From Pseudomonas viridiflava (GTDB lineage: Bacteria; Pseudomonadota; Gammaproteobacteria; Pseudomonadales; Pseudomonadaceae), in assembly GCF_900601905.1 (NCBI RefSeq), contig NZ_UWFA01000141.1, positions 1-43,248 on the forward strand: a DNA stretch of 43,248 nucleotides, given 5' to 3'. A program made the position numbers and the translations under genes. The notes under the pieces were generated by a model, which was given only the letters and a program-made list of their open reading frames with translations, was not told the DNA's origin and made no database searches. This document shows, piece after piece, positions 6,400 to 15,095 of the stretch. How positions within the stretch are numbered: the first letter of the stretch is position 1; every line of letters starts with the position of its first letter.

Positions 6400-8855
6400 T
6401 GGGGGCTTTTCGAAACCACACATTTTTCAAGAAAGAAGTTCCAACTGCTGAATTTATTCCGTATGGCAATCATGTAACACAGAATGCCATCAAACTAATA
6501 AACGGCGATTACATTACAGTCATTCGCTGCCAAGGTGCCGCGCATGAAAGCGCGGATGCTGCTGACCTTAATCAGTGGCATAACATGCTGAACAACTTCA
6601 TGAAGAACGTGGCATCGCCCAATACTGCTTTGTGGTCGCATGTTATCCGTCGCGAACACAACGAATTCCCAGACGGCGAATTCAGAAACGAATTCTGCCG
6701 CGCATACAATGAAAAATACCGTAGCCATATGCTAGGTATGCGGATGCTGGTCAATGAGCTTTATGTGACCATCGTTTATCGACCTCAACCTGTTCAAGCC
6801 CTGAAAGTTTTTTCTATGGGGTCAAAAGACAGCGCGACACGCCGCGAAGAACAGCTTGAAGAACTGGAAGCCCTGGCAGACGCAACTAGCAAAGCGCTGG
6901 CCAGCCTGGAGCGCTATGAACCGAAGGTGCTCGGCATTTACGAGCACAACGGCATCCAGTTCAGCGAAGCGCAAGAATTTCTCGGCTACCTGGTGGATGG
7001 GGAATGGAGACGCCATGCCCTGACGCGCTCCGATATTCGCCAGACCCTTAGCACTGCACGCCCATTCTTCGGCAAGGGTGGGCTGCTTACTCTGAAAGGG
7101 CCAAGCTCGGTGCAGCACGGCGCAGCGCTGGCCATCGAGAGTTACACGGACAAGACCTATCCAGGTTTGTTGAATGGGCTGCTTGGAGTGCCTTTTGAAT
7201 TCGTGATGGCTCAAAGCTTCACGTTCATTTCAAAGACAGTGGCAATCTCCCGACTCAAGCGTCAACAAGCCCGCATGGTCAACGCCGGTGACGTGGCAGA
7301 GTCGCAGATCGAAGCCCTTAATGACGCAATGGATGATGTTCAATCAAATCGCTATGTGATGGGCGCACATCATCTGTCGCTTATCATCCGCAGCAAAACT
7401 ACAGACGATCTAAACGATTTCGTTAGCATGGCTGGCACTGTCTTTTCAGAAGCCGGGATGAAGTGGGTACGGGAAGACGTTGGATTGGCAGGGTGCTTCT
7501 GGTCACAATTACCTGGCAACTTCAAGTATCGCGTTCGCGTCGGGGATATTACGAGCCGAAACTTTGCGGGCTTTAGCTGCCTTCATAATTACCCTACAGG
7601 CCGTATTCGCGGCGCTCAGTGGGGTGATGCAGTTACCTTGTTCCAAACCACGTCCGGTGCTGGCTACAACTATAACTTTCATAAGGTTGACCCTGATCCA
7701 GAAGCCAAGTTTGATCCAGACCACAAGGAACTTGCGCATACTGTAGTTATCGGCCAGAGCGGATCGGGCAAAACCGTTCTTGAAAACCATTTCTTGGCCC
7801 AACTACAAAAGTTTATGGATGACCTGCGCGAAGGTGGAACCTGCGTCTTGTTCGATAAGGATCAGGGTGCATCAATCGCAGTTCGGGCAATGGGTGGTCG
7901 GTACTTCCCTATAAAAAACGGGCTAAATACCGGATGGCAGCCGCTGCACCTGGAGCCAACCCCGAATAATCTTCTGTTTGTACAGAACCTTATTCGCGTG
8001 CTTGTACATCATGATGACTTTAAGCTCACGCCTCTTGACGATGACAAAATCGCAAACGCCGTAGAAGGTGTTATGGGCAATCCACTTAAAGGTATCAAAG
8101 GCATGTCGATGCAGGGTCGTCGCCTTGCATCGGTACAGTCGTTCTTTGACCGAACAGAGGAAAACGGTATTTGGTCGCGACTTCTGCCGTGGTGTGAAGG
8201 TGAAACGCTCGGTTGGCTGCTGGATAACGAGACGGATACACTCGATGTACAGGGAACGCCGATTCTCGGTTTCGACGTAACAGACTTTCTGGATAATCCG
8301 AAAACACGGACACCAACGATTCTTTACCTGCTGCACCGTGTCAACGAGTTGCTAGACGGTCGTCGTGTGCCGATCATGATGGATGAGTTCTGGAAGCTTA
8401 TCGCCGATGATGCGTTTAGCGCGCTTATCGAAGACAAGCTTGTTACCATGCGTAAGCAAAACGGTTTCCTGGTGATGTTCACTCAGTCTCCGAAGCAGGT
8501 AATAAAATCGCCAATCTCGCATGCAATCATTGAGCAGTCGGCAACAAAGATTTTCTTGCCGAATCCAGCAGCCGACTACGACGCCTATGTGAATCACTTC
8601 AAGTTGACGAAGGCTGAATACGAAATCATTCGAGGCCTTGGCGAGCGATCCCGTCAATTCTTGGTGAAGCAGGGAGGTAACTCAGTGGTGTGCGAATTGA
8701 ACCTAAAAGGTTTTGGTGATGAGCTAGCCGTGCTGTCCGCTAACACCGGAACAGCCGGTTTGGTGGATAGGATCATTGAAGAACACGGCGACGACCCTAA
8801 TGTCTGGTTGCCTATCTTTCACAGCAAACGGAAAGGACTCAAAGATGATGAGTAA
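6399..8855 (+). CDS. virB4: VirB4-like ATPase of the type IV secretion system
   Basis: 818 residues, the normal length for VirB4. The Walker A motif GQSGSGKT lies at 452-459 and the Walker B region IMMDEFWKL at about 657-665; MFTQSPKQV fits the following conserved motif. The N-terminal half is the CagE/TrbE/VirB domain that contacts VirB3 and the inner-membrane complex. The enzyme powers pilus assembly and substrate transfer from the cytoplasmic side. The start overlaps the upstream stop and has AGGAG 8-9 bases before it. The end overlaps virB5 by 11 bases. Confidence 0.95.
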   Translation: MGAFRNHTFFKKEVPTAEFIPYGNHVTQNAIKLINGDYITVIRCQGAAHESADAADLNQWHNMLNNFMKNVASPNTALWSHVIRREHNEFPDGEFRNEFCRAYNEKYRSHMLGMRMLVNELYVTIVYRPQPVQALKVFSMGSKDSATRREEQLEELEALADATSKALASLERYEPKVLGIYEHNGIQFSEAQEFLGYLVDGEWRRHALTRSDIRQTLSTARPFFGKGGLLTLKGPSSVQHGAALAIESYTDKTYPGLLNGLLGVPFEFVMAQSFTFISKTVAISRLKRQQARMVNAGDVAESQIEALNDAMDDVQSNRYVMGAHHLSLIIRSKTTDDLNDFVSMAGTVFSEAGMKWVREDVGLAGCFWSQLPGNFKYRVRVGDITSRNFAGFSCLHNYPTGRIRGAQWGDAVTLFQTTSGAGYNYNFHKVDPDPEAKFDPDHKELAHTVVIGQSGSGKTVLENHFLAQLQKFMDDLREGGTCVLFDKDQGASIAVRAMGGRYFPIKNGLNTGWQPLHLEPTPNNLLFVQNLIRVLVHHDDFKLTPLDDDKIANAVEGVMGNPLKGIKGMSMQGRRLASVQSFFDRTEENGIWSRLLPWCEGETLGWLLDNETDTLDVQGTPILGFDVTDFLDNPKTRTPTILYLLHRVNELLDGRRVPIMMDEFWKLIADDAFSALIEDKLVTMRKQNGFLVMFTQSPKQVIKSPISHAIIEQSATKIFLPNPAADYDAYVNHFKLTKAEYEIIRGLGERSRQFLVKQGGNSVVCELNLKGFGDELAVLSANTGTAGLVDRIIEEHGDDPNVWLPIFHSKRKGLKDDE

Positions 8856-9543
8856 ATATATTCGTGCTTTTGTACTGCTCCTGGGCTTTGCCGGTGGCCA
8901 ACAGGCTTTCGCGGGCATCCCAGTCATTGACGGTGTTTCGAACTCGGCGCGGCTGGCTGAGTTCACTCAGACCGTTGCACAGTGGACGAAAGAAATCACT
9001 GAAATGCAGCAGCAGTATCAAATGCTGAGCAATCAATATAACCAGTTGCAGAAAACGTATTCCAGCGCTAATGGTGCGCGCGACTGGGCCAATGCGGCTG
9101 CCAACACTTACGACAAGGCAAGCAGTTGGGAAGACAAAATGGCAAACACGGACTATTCCAAATATAAGGATGCCGCCAAAGTGTTGGGCGTAGAAGACGC
9201 ACCCTTTGCAAGTGATAGTGAAGCAGCTACGGCGATGACCAATGCGCAGAATACTAATGCTTTTAACCAAGCGCTCAACGAGCAAAACTTCACTCGCGTG
9301 AAGAAACGTCAAGATAGCCTTGAAGACTTGAAGGCTCAGATTAATACGGCGACTGACGAAAAAGATATCGCTGACCTACACGCGCGTATTACGTCTGAAC
9401 AAACCATGTTGCAGAACGAGCAAAACGCAATGCTGGCAACGGCTCAATTGCAGCAAGGCCAACGCGACATTGCAGACCAGCAATCGCGCGAGCGTGTAAT
9501 GAAAATGGGCAAGCTCGTTAATATCCAAATGAGCGACGAATAA
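8845..9543 (+). CDS. virB5: VirB5-like minor pilus subunit
   Basis: 232 residues with a signal peptide ending QQAFA (likely cleavage near 23) and a mature start GIPVIDGVSNSARLAEF. A long helical region follows (WTKEITEMQQQYQMLSNQYNQLQ), characteristic of VirB5/TraC. VirB5 is periplasmic and found at the pilus tip. I start at the ATG at 8845 (AAAGGACT upstream; ATG at 8848 is equally possible) because the longer frame would extend deep into virB4 and lose the signal peptide. Confidence 0.9.
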   Translation: MMSKYIRAFVLLLGFAGGQQAFAGIPVIDGVSNSARLAEFTQTVAQWTKEITEMQQQYQMLSNQYNQLQKTYSSANGARDWANAAANTYDKASSWEDKMANTDYSKYKDAAKVLGVEDAPFASDSEAATAMTNAQNTNAFNQALNEQNFTRVKKRQDSLEDLKAQINTATDEKDIADLHARITSEQTMLQNEQNAMLATAQLQQGQRDIADQQSRERVMKMGKLVNIQMSDE

Positions 9544-9552
9544 GGAGTCACC

Positions 9553-9792
9553 ATGAAAAAGATTTATTTGCTTCCTCTACTGGCATTCATGATTGTTGGT
9601 TGCAAAAGCGATGAAGCGCCAACTGTCGATGATGTTAACCACATTGTCGTAGAGGGCAAAACCTACTCCGCACGCGAGTATATTGCGGCGTTTTGTCAGA
9701 AGCCGGAAAGTCCATCTGACAAGAACTGCATTAAGGTGGACAAAAAGCGCGTCTCTGACCAAACGGCCATTGTTCCGCTAAGCCCCAACTGA
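9553..9792 (+). CDS. Small lipoprotein, candidate entry-exclusion protein (EexN-like)
   Basis: 79 residues with a lipoprotein signal: Cys17 follows MIVG, giving an acylated N-terminus. The mature part has one conserved-looking block (VVEGKTYSAREYIAAFC) with two cysteines. A small lipoprotein between virB5 and virB6 is the usual place for eex in IncN/IncW-type systems, where it blocks redundant transfer into plasmid-bearing cells. The assignment rests on position, size and lipobox rather than clear sequence identity. A GC-rich hairpin (about 9798-9823) without a T-run separates it from virB6. Confidence 0.6.
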   Translation: MKKIYLLPLLAFMIVGCKSDEAPTVDDVNHIVVEGKTYSAREYIAAFCQKPESPSDKNCIKVDKKRVSDQTAIVPLSPN

Positions 9793-9834
9793 GTAACAGC
9801 GGCCTCTGAATAGGGGCCGCAAGGGAGAACACGC

Positions 9835-10899
9835 ATGGCAGATCAGGCGTTTGACTACTACAGCCAAGCATTCACAAAGCTTAGTGCTGCACTGACTTCG
9901 TATGTGTCTGATACCGCGACGTCGATCATTGGCGCGATAGGCCCCGTTGCTGCGCAATTGCTTACGCTGTATTTCATCATTTATGGCATATCAATGATGC
10001 GAGGGCTGATCGAGGAACCGATTAGCGACTTTGCAATGCGGGTGATCAAAACTTCGCTGATACTAGGGCTGGCACTTAACATTGGCCTATATAACGGCCA
10101 GATTGTGAGCTTTCTTTGGGATAGCCCTGACAAACTCGCCGCATATGTGTCCGGGTCAAATTCTGGCACCACAGAAAACATGAGCTATCTCGACAACTTG
10201 ATGACCCAGTTCTATTCCCTGGGTGAAAAGTTTTGGGCGTACTCCAGCGGTATGACCTCCGTTGATCTTGGGCCAAAGATTATCGCGGTGCTAGTGTGGT
10301 TGGCAGGTGTAGTAGTAACGGTCTATGCGGCGTTCCTACTAATCTTGGCAAAGATGGCACTCGCGGTGATTCTCGGTATTGGTCCGATTTTTGTTCTGCT
10401 GCTTATGTTTGAAGGCACAAAACGATTCTTCGAATCGTGGTTCGGTCAGGCGCTCAACTATGTGTTTGTTGTGGTTCTTACATCCGCCGCAGTGAAGCTG
10501 ATTCTTAGCTTAATTGTGGCATACATGCCCAGTGCGAATACCGTGGCCGGTGCAACTGGATCTATCTCCGCAGCGATCCCGCCGATTGCGCTAGCGGGTA
10601 TCGGGGCATTGGTGATGATGCAGCTTTCATCTGTAGCTTCTGCTTTGGCCGGTGGTGTTGCTATCAGCACACTGGGAGCAGGCAATGCAATTTGGAATAA
10701 AGCCAAAGGTGCAGCAGGTGGTGCGAAGAATCTGGCATCGGGTAAAACGCTTAGCGATATGCGTGCTCAGAGACGCGCCAAAGCCACGAACGCTAAGTGG
10801 GCAGCCCGCAACCCTGGCATGACCGCTAGTGCTGCTGGCATGTCTATGAAAGCCTTTAAAGCGGTCACAGCTACGCCGAACCGCGTTAAAAGCGCTTAA
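9835..10899 (+). CDS. virB6: VirB6-like polytopic inner membrane protein
   Basis: 354 residues with at least five or six transmembrane helices (near 30-55, 65-85, 145-180, 185-205, 215-235, 245-275) and a basic C-terminal tail (AQRRAKATNAKWAARN). This is the TrbL/VirB6 pattern; the protein forms part of the substrate path across the inner membrane. AGGGAGAACACGC precedes the ATG. It is the last gene before a strong terminator, so virB2-virB6 and virB7-virB11 are separate transcription units. Confidence 0.88.
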   Translation: MADQAFDYYSQAFTKLSAALTSYVSDTATSIIGAIGPVAAQLLTLYFIIYGISMMRGLIEEPISDFAMRVIKTSLILGLALNIGLYNGQIVSFLWDSPDKLAAYVSGSNSGTTENMSYLDNLMTQFYSLGEKFWAYSSGMTSVDLGPKIIAVLVWLAGVVVTVYAAFLLILAKMALAVILGIGPIFVLLLMFEGTKRFFESWFGQALNYVFVVVLTSAAVKLILSLIVAYMPSANTVAGATGSISAAIPPIALAGIGALVMMQLSSVASALAGGVAISTLGAGNAIWNKAKGAAGGAKNLASGKTLSDMRAQRRAKATNAKWAARNPGMTASAAGMSMKAFKAVTATPNRVKSA

Positions 10900-10913
10900 C
10901 CGTTCCGTTTCAG

Positions 10914-10948
10914 GCAGATTTCGCGGACGCGAAATTCTGCCTTTTTTT
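10914..10948 (+). terminator. Rho-independent terminator built around palindrome P6
   Basis: The palindrome is extended by flanking pairs to give a long stem (GGCAGA on the left, TCTGCC on the right), followed directly by eight T residues. It ends the virB2-virB6 unit. Confidence 0.88.
10918..10935. repeat. Palindrome P6
   Basis: Perfect ATTTCGCGGACGCGAAAT forming the core of the terminator after virB6. Confidence 0.9.
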
Positions 10949-10966
10949 TCGCCTTGAAGAATCAAC

Positions 10967-10995
10967 ATTGATATTTTGTATTATCAATCTATGGT
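10967..10995 (+). promoter_or_regulatory. Probable promoter and operator of the virB7 operon
   Basis: TTGATA (10968-10973), 16 bases and TATGGT (10990-10995) give a plausible promoter. ATTGATA (10967-10973) and TATCAAT (10982-10988) form a perfect inverted repeat over it, a likely operator. The site follows the virB6 terminator and precedes virB7. Confidence 0.5.
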
Positions 10996-11037
10996 ATATT
11001 GATAACGCAAACTGCCAATTCGATAAGGAGTAATCAT

Positions 11038-11223
11038 ATGCGGTTAGTCTCGCTACTTGCCATTCTTTGCGCGCTTACCGCGTGCTCTACATCCCCGCCG
11101 CCCCCGCCCAAATGCGAGGGTGATTTTCGACCTGTAAACATTGAGCAAAAAGGCGTATCCGCCTTGAGCCATGACGCCAGTTTGGCGCTTTGCGCAGGAG
11201 TTAACGCCCATGACAAAGCCTGA
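11038..11223 (+). CDS. virB7: VirB7-like lipoprotein
   Basis: 61 residues. A signal peptide ends LTAC, so Cys16 is lipid-modified. The mature part begins with a proline run and the block PKCEGDFRPVN, matching the VirB7 signature that binds VirB9 in the outer-membrane ring. The ATG at 11038 is chosen because AAGGAG lies 7 bases upstream; the longer frame starts inside the promoter. Its end overlaps the virB8 start by 14 bases. Confidence 0.82.
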   Translation: MRLVSLLAILCALTACSTSPPPPPKCEGDFRPVNIEQKGVSALSHDASLALCAGVNAHDKA

Positions 11224-12001
11224 TTCCCGCAAAGTGCAGGCCGATGAGCTTAAAGCGTACCTGGCCGAAACGCAGAGCTGGGAAACCGACCGGTTCGAAC
11301 AGAACGAAAAAAGCAAGCGGCTGGCTTGGCGGTTGGCCGGTGCCTCCTGGGTACTTACGTTTGTCGCTGTAACCGGCTTGGCCATCATGGGGCCTATGAC
11401 CCGCGTTGTGCCTTACGTCATTCGCACTGATCAAAGTACCGGTGTCGTTGACATTGTGAGTGCATTGACCGATCAGAAGACGAACTATGACGAAGCCATG
11501 AATAAATTCATGGTTCAACGTTACGTTCGATATCGCGAAGGCTATAGCAACAAGTTGGCCAGCGAGTTTTATAACAATGTTGGTCTTATGTCGAGCACAC
11601 AAGAGCAGCAACGTTATTTTGCTTGGTTCAACCCCAAAAACCCTATGTCACCACTGAATGTCTATCAGGCATTCGCGAACGTCAAAATCACGATGAAATC
11701 TACTTCATTCATCAAGCCTGACGTTGCCCTGGTGCGCTACGTTAAAGAAATTGAGAGGGGAGGGGATAAGAGCGTTTCCAACTGGGCAGCCACAATCACG
11801 TTCTCTTACGTCAAAGCCCCGATGAAAGAAAAAGACAGGGAAGTTAACCCGCTGGGTTTCCAAGTCCTTGAATATCGCAATGATCCGGAAGGTGGGAGTT
11901 TTGAAGTTCCGGTCCCGACCGCCAGTCAGCAAGCCGCTCCAAAGCCTGCTGTAAGCATTTATCCACCATCGCCGCAACCTACTGCGACTGGAGATAATTA
12001 A
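11210..12001 (+). CDS. virB8: VirB8-like inner membrane assembly factor
   Basis: 263 residues: a cytoplasmic N-terminus, one transmembrane helix (about 42-62), then the periplasmic NTF2-like VirB8 domain (FMVQRYVRYREGY, YFAWFNPKNPMSP, WAATITFSYV). VirB8 nucleates the channel and contacts VirB9/VirB10. The start MTKPDSRKVQ at 11210 has AGGAG at 11196-11200; the longer frame from 11171 would add a non-homologous stretch overlapping virB7. Confidence 0.92.
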   Translation: MTKPDSRKVQADELKAYLAETQSWETDRFEQNEKSKRLAWRLAGASWVLTFVAVTGLAIMGPMTRVVPYVIRTDQSTGVVDIVSALTDQKTNYDEAMNKFMVQRYVRYREGYSNKLASEFYNNVGLMSSTQEQQRYFAWFNPKNPMSPLNVYQAFANVKITMKSTSFIKPDVALVRYVKEIERGGDKSVSNWAATITFSYVKAPMKEKDREVNPLGFQVLEYRNDPEGGSFEVPVPTASQQAAPKPAVSIYPPSPQPTATGDN

Positions 12002-12862
12002 ATGGCTGCCATGAAGCATCTAGCAATACTATTGGCCGCAATGCTTTCCGCAAACGTTGCATATGCGGAAATTAGCCCTGAGCGCGGTTCATTCGACGCA
12101 AGGGTTAGGGTCGTTGACTACAACCCGCAAAACGTGGTGCGGCTGACTACCTTTTACGGCGTATCAACGCATGTCCAATTTGGTGATGGTGAAACCATTT
12201 TGGATATTGCAAGCGGCGATGATGAAGCTTGGAAAATGATTCCCCGCAGTGGCAATCATCTGTTTATCAAACCGAGGGCAACTGAGGCTGATACTAACCT
12301 TACTGTTGTAACCACAAAACGCACATACCAGTTTGCGCTTATCGTTCGGCCGGTAGATCGCAATAATGATAAAGCTTGGCGCGACCCTAACTTGATCTTT
12401 TCGCTTTCGTTCCGCTACCCGGATGAAATACTGGCAAAGCAACAAGCTGACGCACTCGCATTGCAGAAGAAAGCGGACAAGCGAAGTATCGACCAGCGTT
12501 TTGAGCAATCGAAACTTGATGGCCCGGATACAAACTTTGATTACTGGGTAGCCGGTGCGCCAGAGGTTAGTCCTACCGCTGTTAAAGACAATGGCCAATT
12601 CATGCGGTTGCAATTCACTAATAACCGCGACATTCCCGCATTCTTCGAAGAAGACTCAGAAGGGAATGAACACAAGGTTGCGACTAACGTTGAAGGCAAT
12701 GAAGTTGTGGTACATCGTATGTATCGCAAGTTGGTCATGCGCAAAGGTAGCTTTGTGGCCTGTGTCATTAACAAGAGTTTCGATTTCGACGCGGGCAGAG
12801 ACAACACAACCGGCACCAGTGCGCCGGACGTGAAGCGGGTTATCAAGGGAGAAGACCAATGA
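12002..12862 (+). CDS. virB9: VirB9-like outer-membrane core subunit
   Basis: 286 residues with a signal peptide cleaved after NVAYA (residue 22). The N-terminal domain shows RVRVVDYNPQNVVRL and the C-terminal beta domain NFDYWVAG...FMRLQF, both typical of VirB9/TrbG. It forms the periplasmic and outer-membrane ring with VirB7 and VirB10. GGAG lies 8 bases before the ATG, directly after the virB8 stop. Its stop overlaps the virB10 start (ATGA). Confidence 0.93.
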   Translation: MAAMKHLAILLAAMLSANVAYAEISPERGSFDARVRVVDYNPQNVVRLTTFYGVSTHVQFGDGETILDIASGDDEAWKMIPRSGNHLFIKPRATEADTNLTVVTTKRTYQFALIVRPVDRNNDKAWRDPNLIFSLSFRYPDEILAKQQADALALQKKADKRSIDQRFEQSKLDGPDTNFDYWVAGAPEVSPTAVKDNGQFMRLQFTNNRDIPAFFEEDSEGNEHKVATNVEGNEVVVHRMYRKLVMRKGSFVACVINKSFDFDAGRDNTTGTSAPDVKRVIKGEDQ

Positions 12863-14103
12863 GCAAACATGAAGACGACGATCTTCCGCAAGTGAACGCC
12901 GATCCCCGCGAAGATAGCGAAAAAATTCGCGGACGCGAAATTGCAGACGACGATGAAACTCATGATGAAGGCTTGCCCTCGGTAAACCGTAAGAAAAAAA
13001 GCAACAAAGTTGTGAGCTTTATTATCATCGCATTGGTACTTGTGATGGGGCTTCTCATCATTGTGAAGCTGAACTCAGGCCCAAAAGTTAAGAAGGTGGA
13101 TGAGTCGAAAAACATCGTCACGAACAATCTACCAAATATTGACACCACGCCGCCGCCTCCACCGGCCCCCGCGTCCAGCGCTCCACCGGCAAGCACAGCA
13201 ACCGCATCGGTAGCCCCTCCGCCTCGGGGTGAAGGGAGCAATTACAATGCCAGCCATCAGGGCCCGGCTAAAGGCCCCGATGGTAAGCCGATCGTTCACT
13301 GGACTGATCGCAAGCTGGGCGGCAACCTGGTTATCAAAAGCCAAGGATCGCAACAGCAGGCTGGAGGTAACGCGCCTGGTGGCCGAGTTCCTAACTATGG
13401 CGCACCTGGGCAGGCAGTTGCCGAAAGCGATGGTGGCGGCTTTGGTGGTAGCGGTGCAGGGGCAAAAGATAACCTCGGATCACGCCTGACGGGTACACCA
13501 ACCCCATCGGTACAAGCTTCACTGCTCCGCAACCGCGATTTCTTGCTGGCCAAAGGCGCGTCACTCGATTGCGCGATGGATTCGGCCATCGACACATCGC
13601 TGCCCGGAATCCTGAGCTGCACGCTGACGACAGATGTGTACAGCGACAATAACCGCTCCCTTTTGATGGAGCGTGGTACGCAACTGGTCGGTGAACAACA
13701 GGGCAACGTGAAGCAAGGTCAAGCCCGCGTGTTCGCTCTTTGGACGCGAGCCAAAACCCCTAAAGGCGTGGTTATCAACTTGAACTCCCCTGGTGGTGAC
13801 AGCCTGGGTCGCTCCGGCCTCGATGGCTGGGTTGATAACCATTTTGCGGAACGGTTTGGTGCGGCCATCTTGATGAGCTTCATTCAATCGACGCTCAAAT
13901 ACGCAGTGGCCAGCCAAGAAAATGGAAGTCCAACAACCATTATTGGTGATAGTGCAGATTCGGGTGAAAACGTAGTTGGCAAAATCCTAGATAACACCAT
14001 CGCTATTCCTCCAACCATTCTGAAAAACCAAGGCGACCATATCAACATCATTGTTGCGCGCGACTTGGATTTCAGTTCCGTTTACGAATTGCAGGAAAAC
14101 TAA
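12859..14103 (+). CDS. virB10: VirB10-like channel scaffold
   Basis: 414 residues: an acidic cytoplasmic tail, a transmembrane helix at about 51-71 (VVSFIIIALVLVMGLLIIVKL region), a proline-rich stretch (95-125), then the TrbI/VirB10 beta-barrel domain (from about 215; SLDCAMDSAIDTSLPG, VFALWTRAKTPKG, RFGAAILMSF). VirB10 spans both membranes and relays energy from the ATPases. Palindrome P7 encodes part of the cytoplasmic tail (I-R-G-R-E-I). Confidence 0.94.
   Translation: MSKHEDDDLPQVNADPREDSEKIRGREIADDDETHDEGLPSVNRKKKSNKVVSFIIIALVLVMGLLIIVKLNSGPKVKKVDESKNIVTNNLPNIDTTPPPPPAPASSAPPASTATASVAPPPRGEGSNYNASHQGPAKGPDGKPIVHWTDRKLGGNLVIKSQGSQQQAGGNAPGGRVPNYGAPGQAVAESDGGGFGGSGAGAKDNLGSRLTGTPTPSVQASLLRNRDFLLAKGASLDCAMDSAIDTSLPGILSCTLTTDVYSDNNRSLLMERGTQLVGEQQGNVKQGQARVFALWTRAKTPKGVVINLNSPGGDSLGRSGLDGWVDNHFAERFGAAILMSFIQSTLKYAVASQENGSPTTIIGDSADSGENVVGKILDNTIAIPPTILKNQGDHINIIVARDLDFSSVYELQEN
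12924..12941. repeat. Palindrome P7
   Basis: AATTCGCGGACGCGAAAT within virB10; one base of the left arm differs. It encodes I-R-G-R-E-I in the cytoplasmic tail. Confidence 0.8.
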
Positions 14104-15095
14104 TGTTTACTTCGCCTTCCCAAGCTCGCGCCCTTACGGAATATCTGGAGCCTTTGGCTCCATTTATGGCTGACTCGGGCAATACAGAAATTGCCGTCAA
14201 TCGTCCAAACGAAGTATGGACTGAGAGCAGGGAAGGCTGGAAATGTCACCCTGTAGAACTGTCTTCAAAACACTGCAAGTATCTCGCAGACCTAATCGCC
14301 AGTTACAATATGGACTCCATTGGCGAAAACAAACCGGTACTTTCAGGAATACTACCTACCCAAGAGCGAGTGCAGGTAGTTCAAGCTCCGGCCTGCCCGC
14401 AAGGCACGGTATCGCTGACGATTCGAAAGTTTTCTGACCTGGAATTCAGTTTGGAAGAATTGAATGCACAAGGTGCATTCAGTGACGTGCGCCAAGCTCG
14501 TCATGGCATATCTCCCATCGAAGAAAAGCTACTGCAACTTCACAACGAACAACGCTATTACGAATTCATACAGCTTGCGGTAAAGCACCACCTAAATATA
14601 ATTATTGGTGGTGCTACTGGTTCGGGTAAAACCGTACTTAACAAAAGCATGATTCAACTAATCAATCCAGCCGAGCGAATCATTACAATTGAAGACGTGC
14701 ATGAGTTATTCATGCACAACTTCCCTAACAAAGTACACCTGTTCTACAAGAACAAAGCCGGTAGCAACTTCACTTCGCGGGACGCGCTAGCTTCGTGCGT
14801 GCGAATGAAGCCTGACCGCATCCTTCTCGCGGAGTTGCGAGGCCCTGAAACACTGGACTACATCGAAAGCCTTAACACAGGCCACCCTGGCTCGATCACA
14901 TCCATTCACGCAAATAGCGCTTGGGATGTTTTTTCACGCTTAACATCGTTGATTAAGAAAAGCGAAGCCGGGCTAACGCTCGACACTGATTTTATTCGCC
15001 AAATGTGCTACCAAACAATCGACGTAGTTTTGTTCTATAAAAACCGTAAGTTGGTTGAAGTTTATTATGAGCCGGAGCGCAAGTATGCTGCCTAA
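14103..15095 (+). CDS. virB11: VirB11-like hexameric ATPase
   Basis: 330 residues, normal length. The Walker A motif GGATGSGKT is at about 169-177; IITIEDVHELF, RMKPDRILLAELRG and GHPGSITSIHANSA are the Asp-box, Walker B and His-box of VirB11/GspE traffic ATPases. It sits at the cytoplasmic face and switches between pilus building and substrate transfer. Start and stop overlap virB10 and virD4. Confidence 0.95.
   Translation: MFTSPSQARALTEYLEPLAPFMADSGNTEIAVNRPNEVWTESREGWKCHPVELSSKHCKYLADLIASYNMDSIGENKPVLSGILPTQERVQVVQAPACPQGTVSLTIRKFSDLEFSLEELNAQGAFSDVRQARHGISPIEEKLLQLHNEQRYYEFIQLAVKHHLNIIIGGATGSGKTVLNKSMIQLINPAERIITIEDVHELFMHNFPNKVHLFYKNKAGSNFTSRDALASCVRMKPDRILLAELRGPETLDYIESLNTGHPGSITSIHANSAWDVFSRLTSLIKKSEAGLTLDTDFIRQMCYQTIDVVLFYKNRKLVEVYYEPERKYAA

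Noticed and set aside
14776..14793. Weak match to the dispersed palindrome inside virB11
   Set aside because: Arms are interrupted and the centre has an extra base; the surrounding protein motif explains the sequence. Similar half-sites near 26498, 35446 and 37871 were left out for the same reason.
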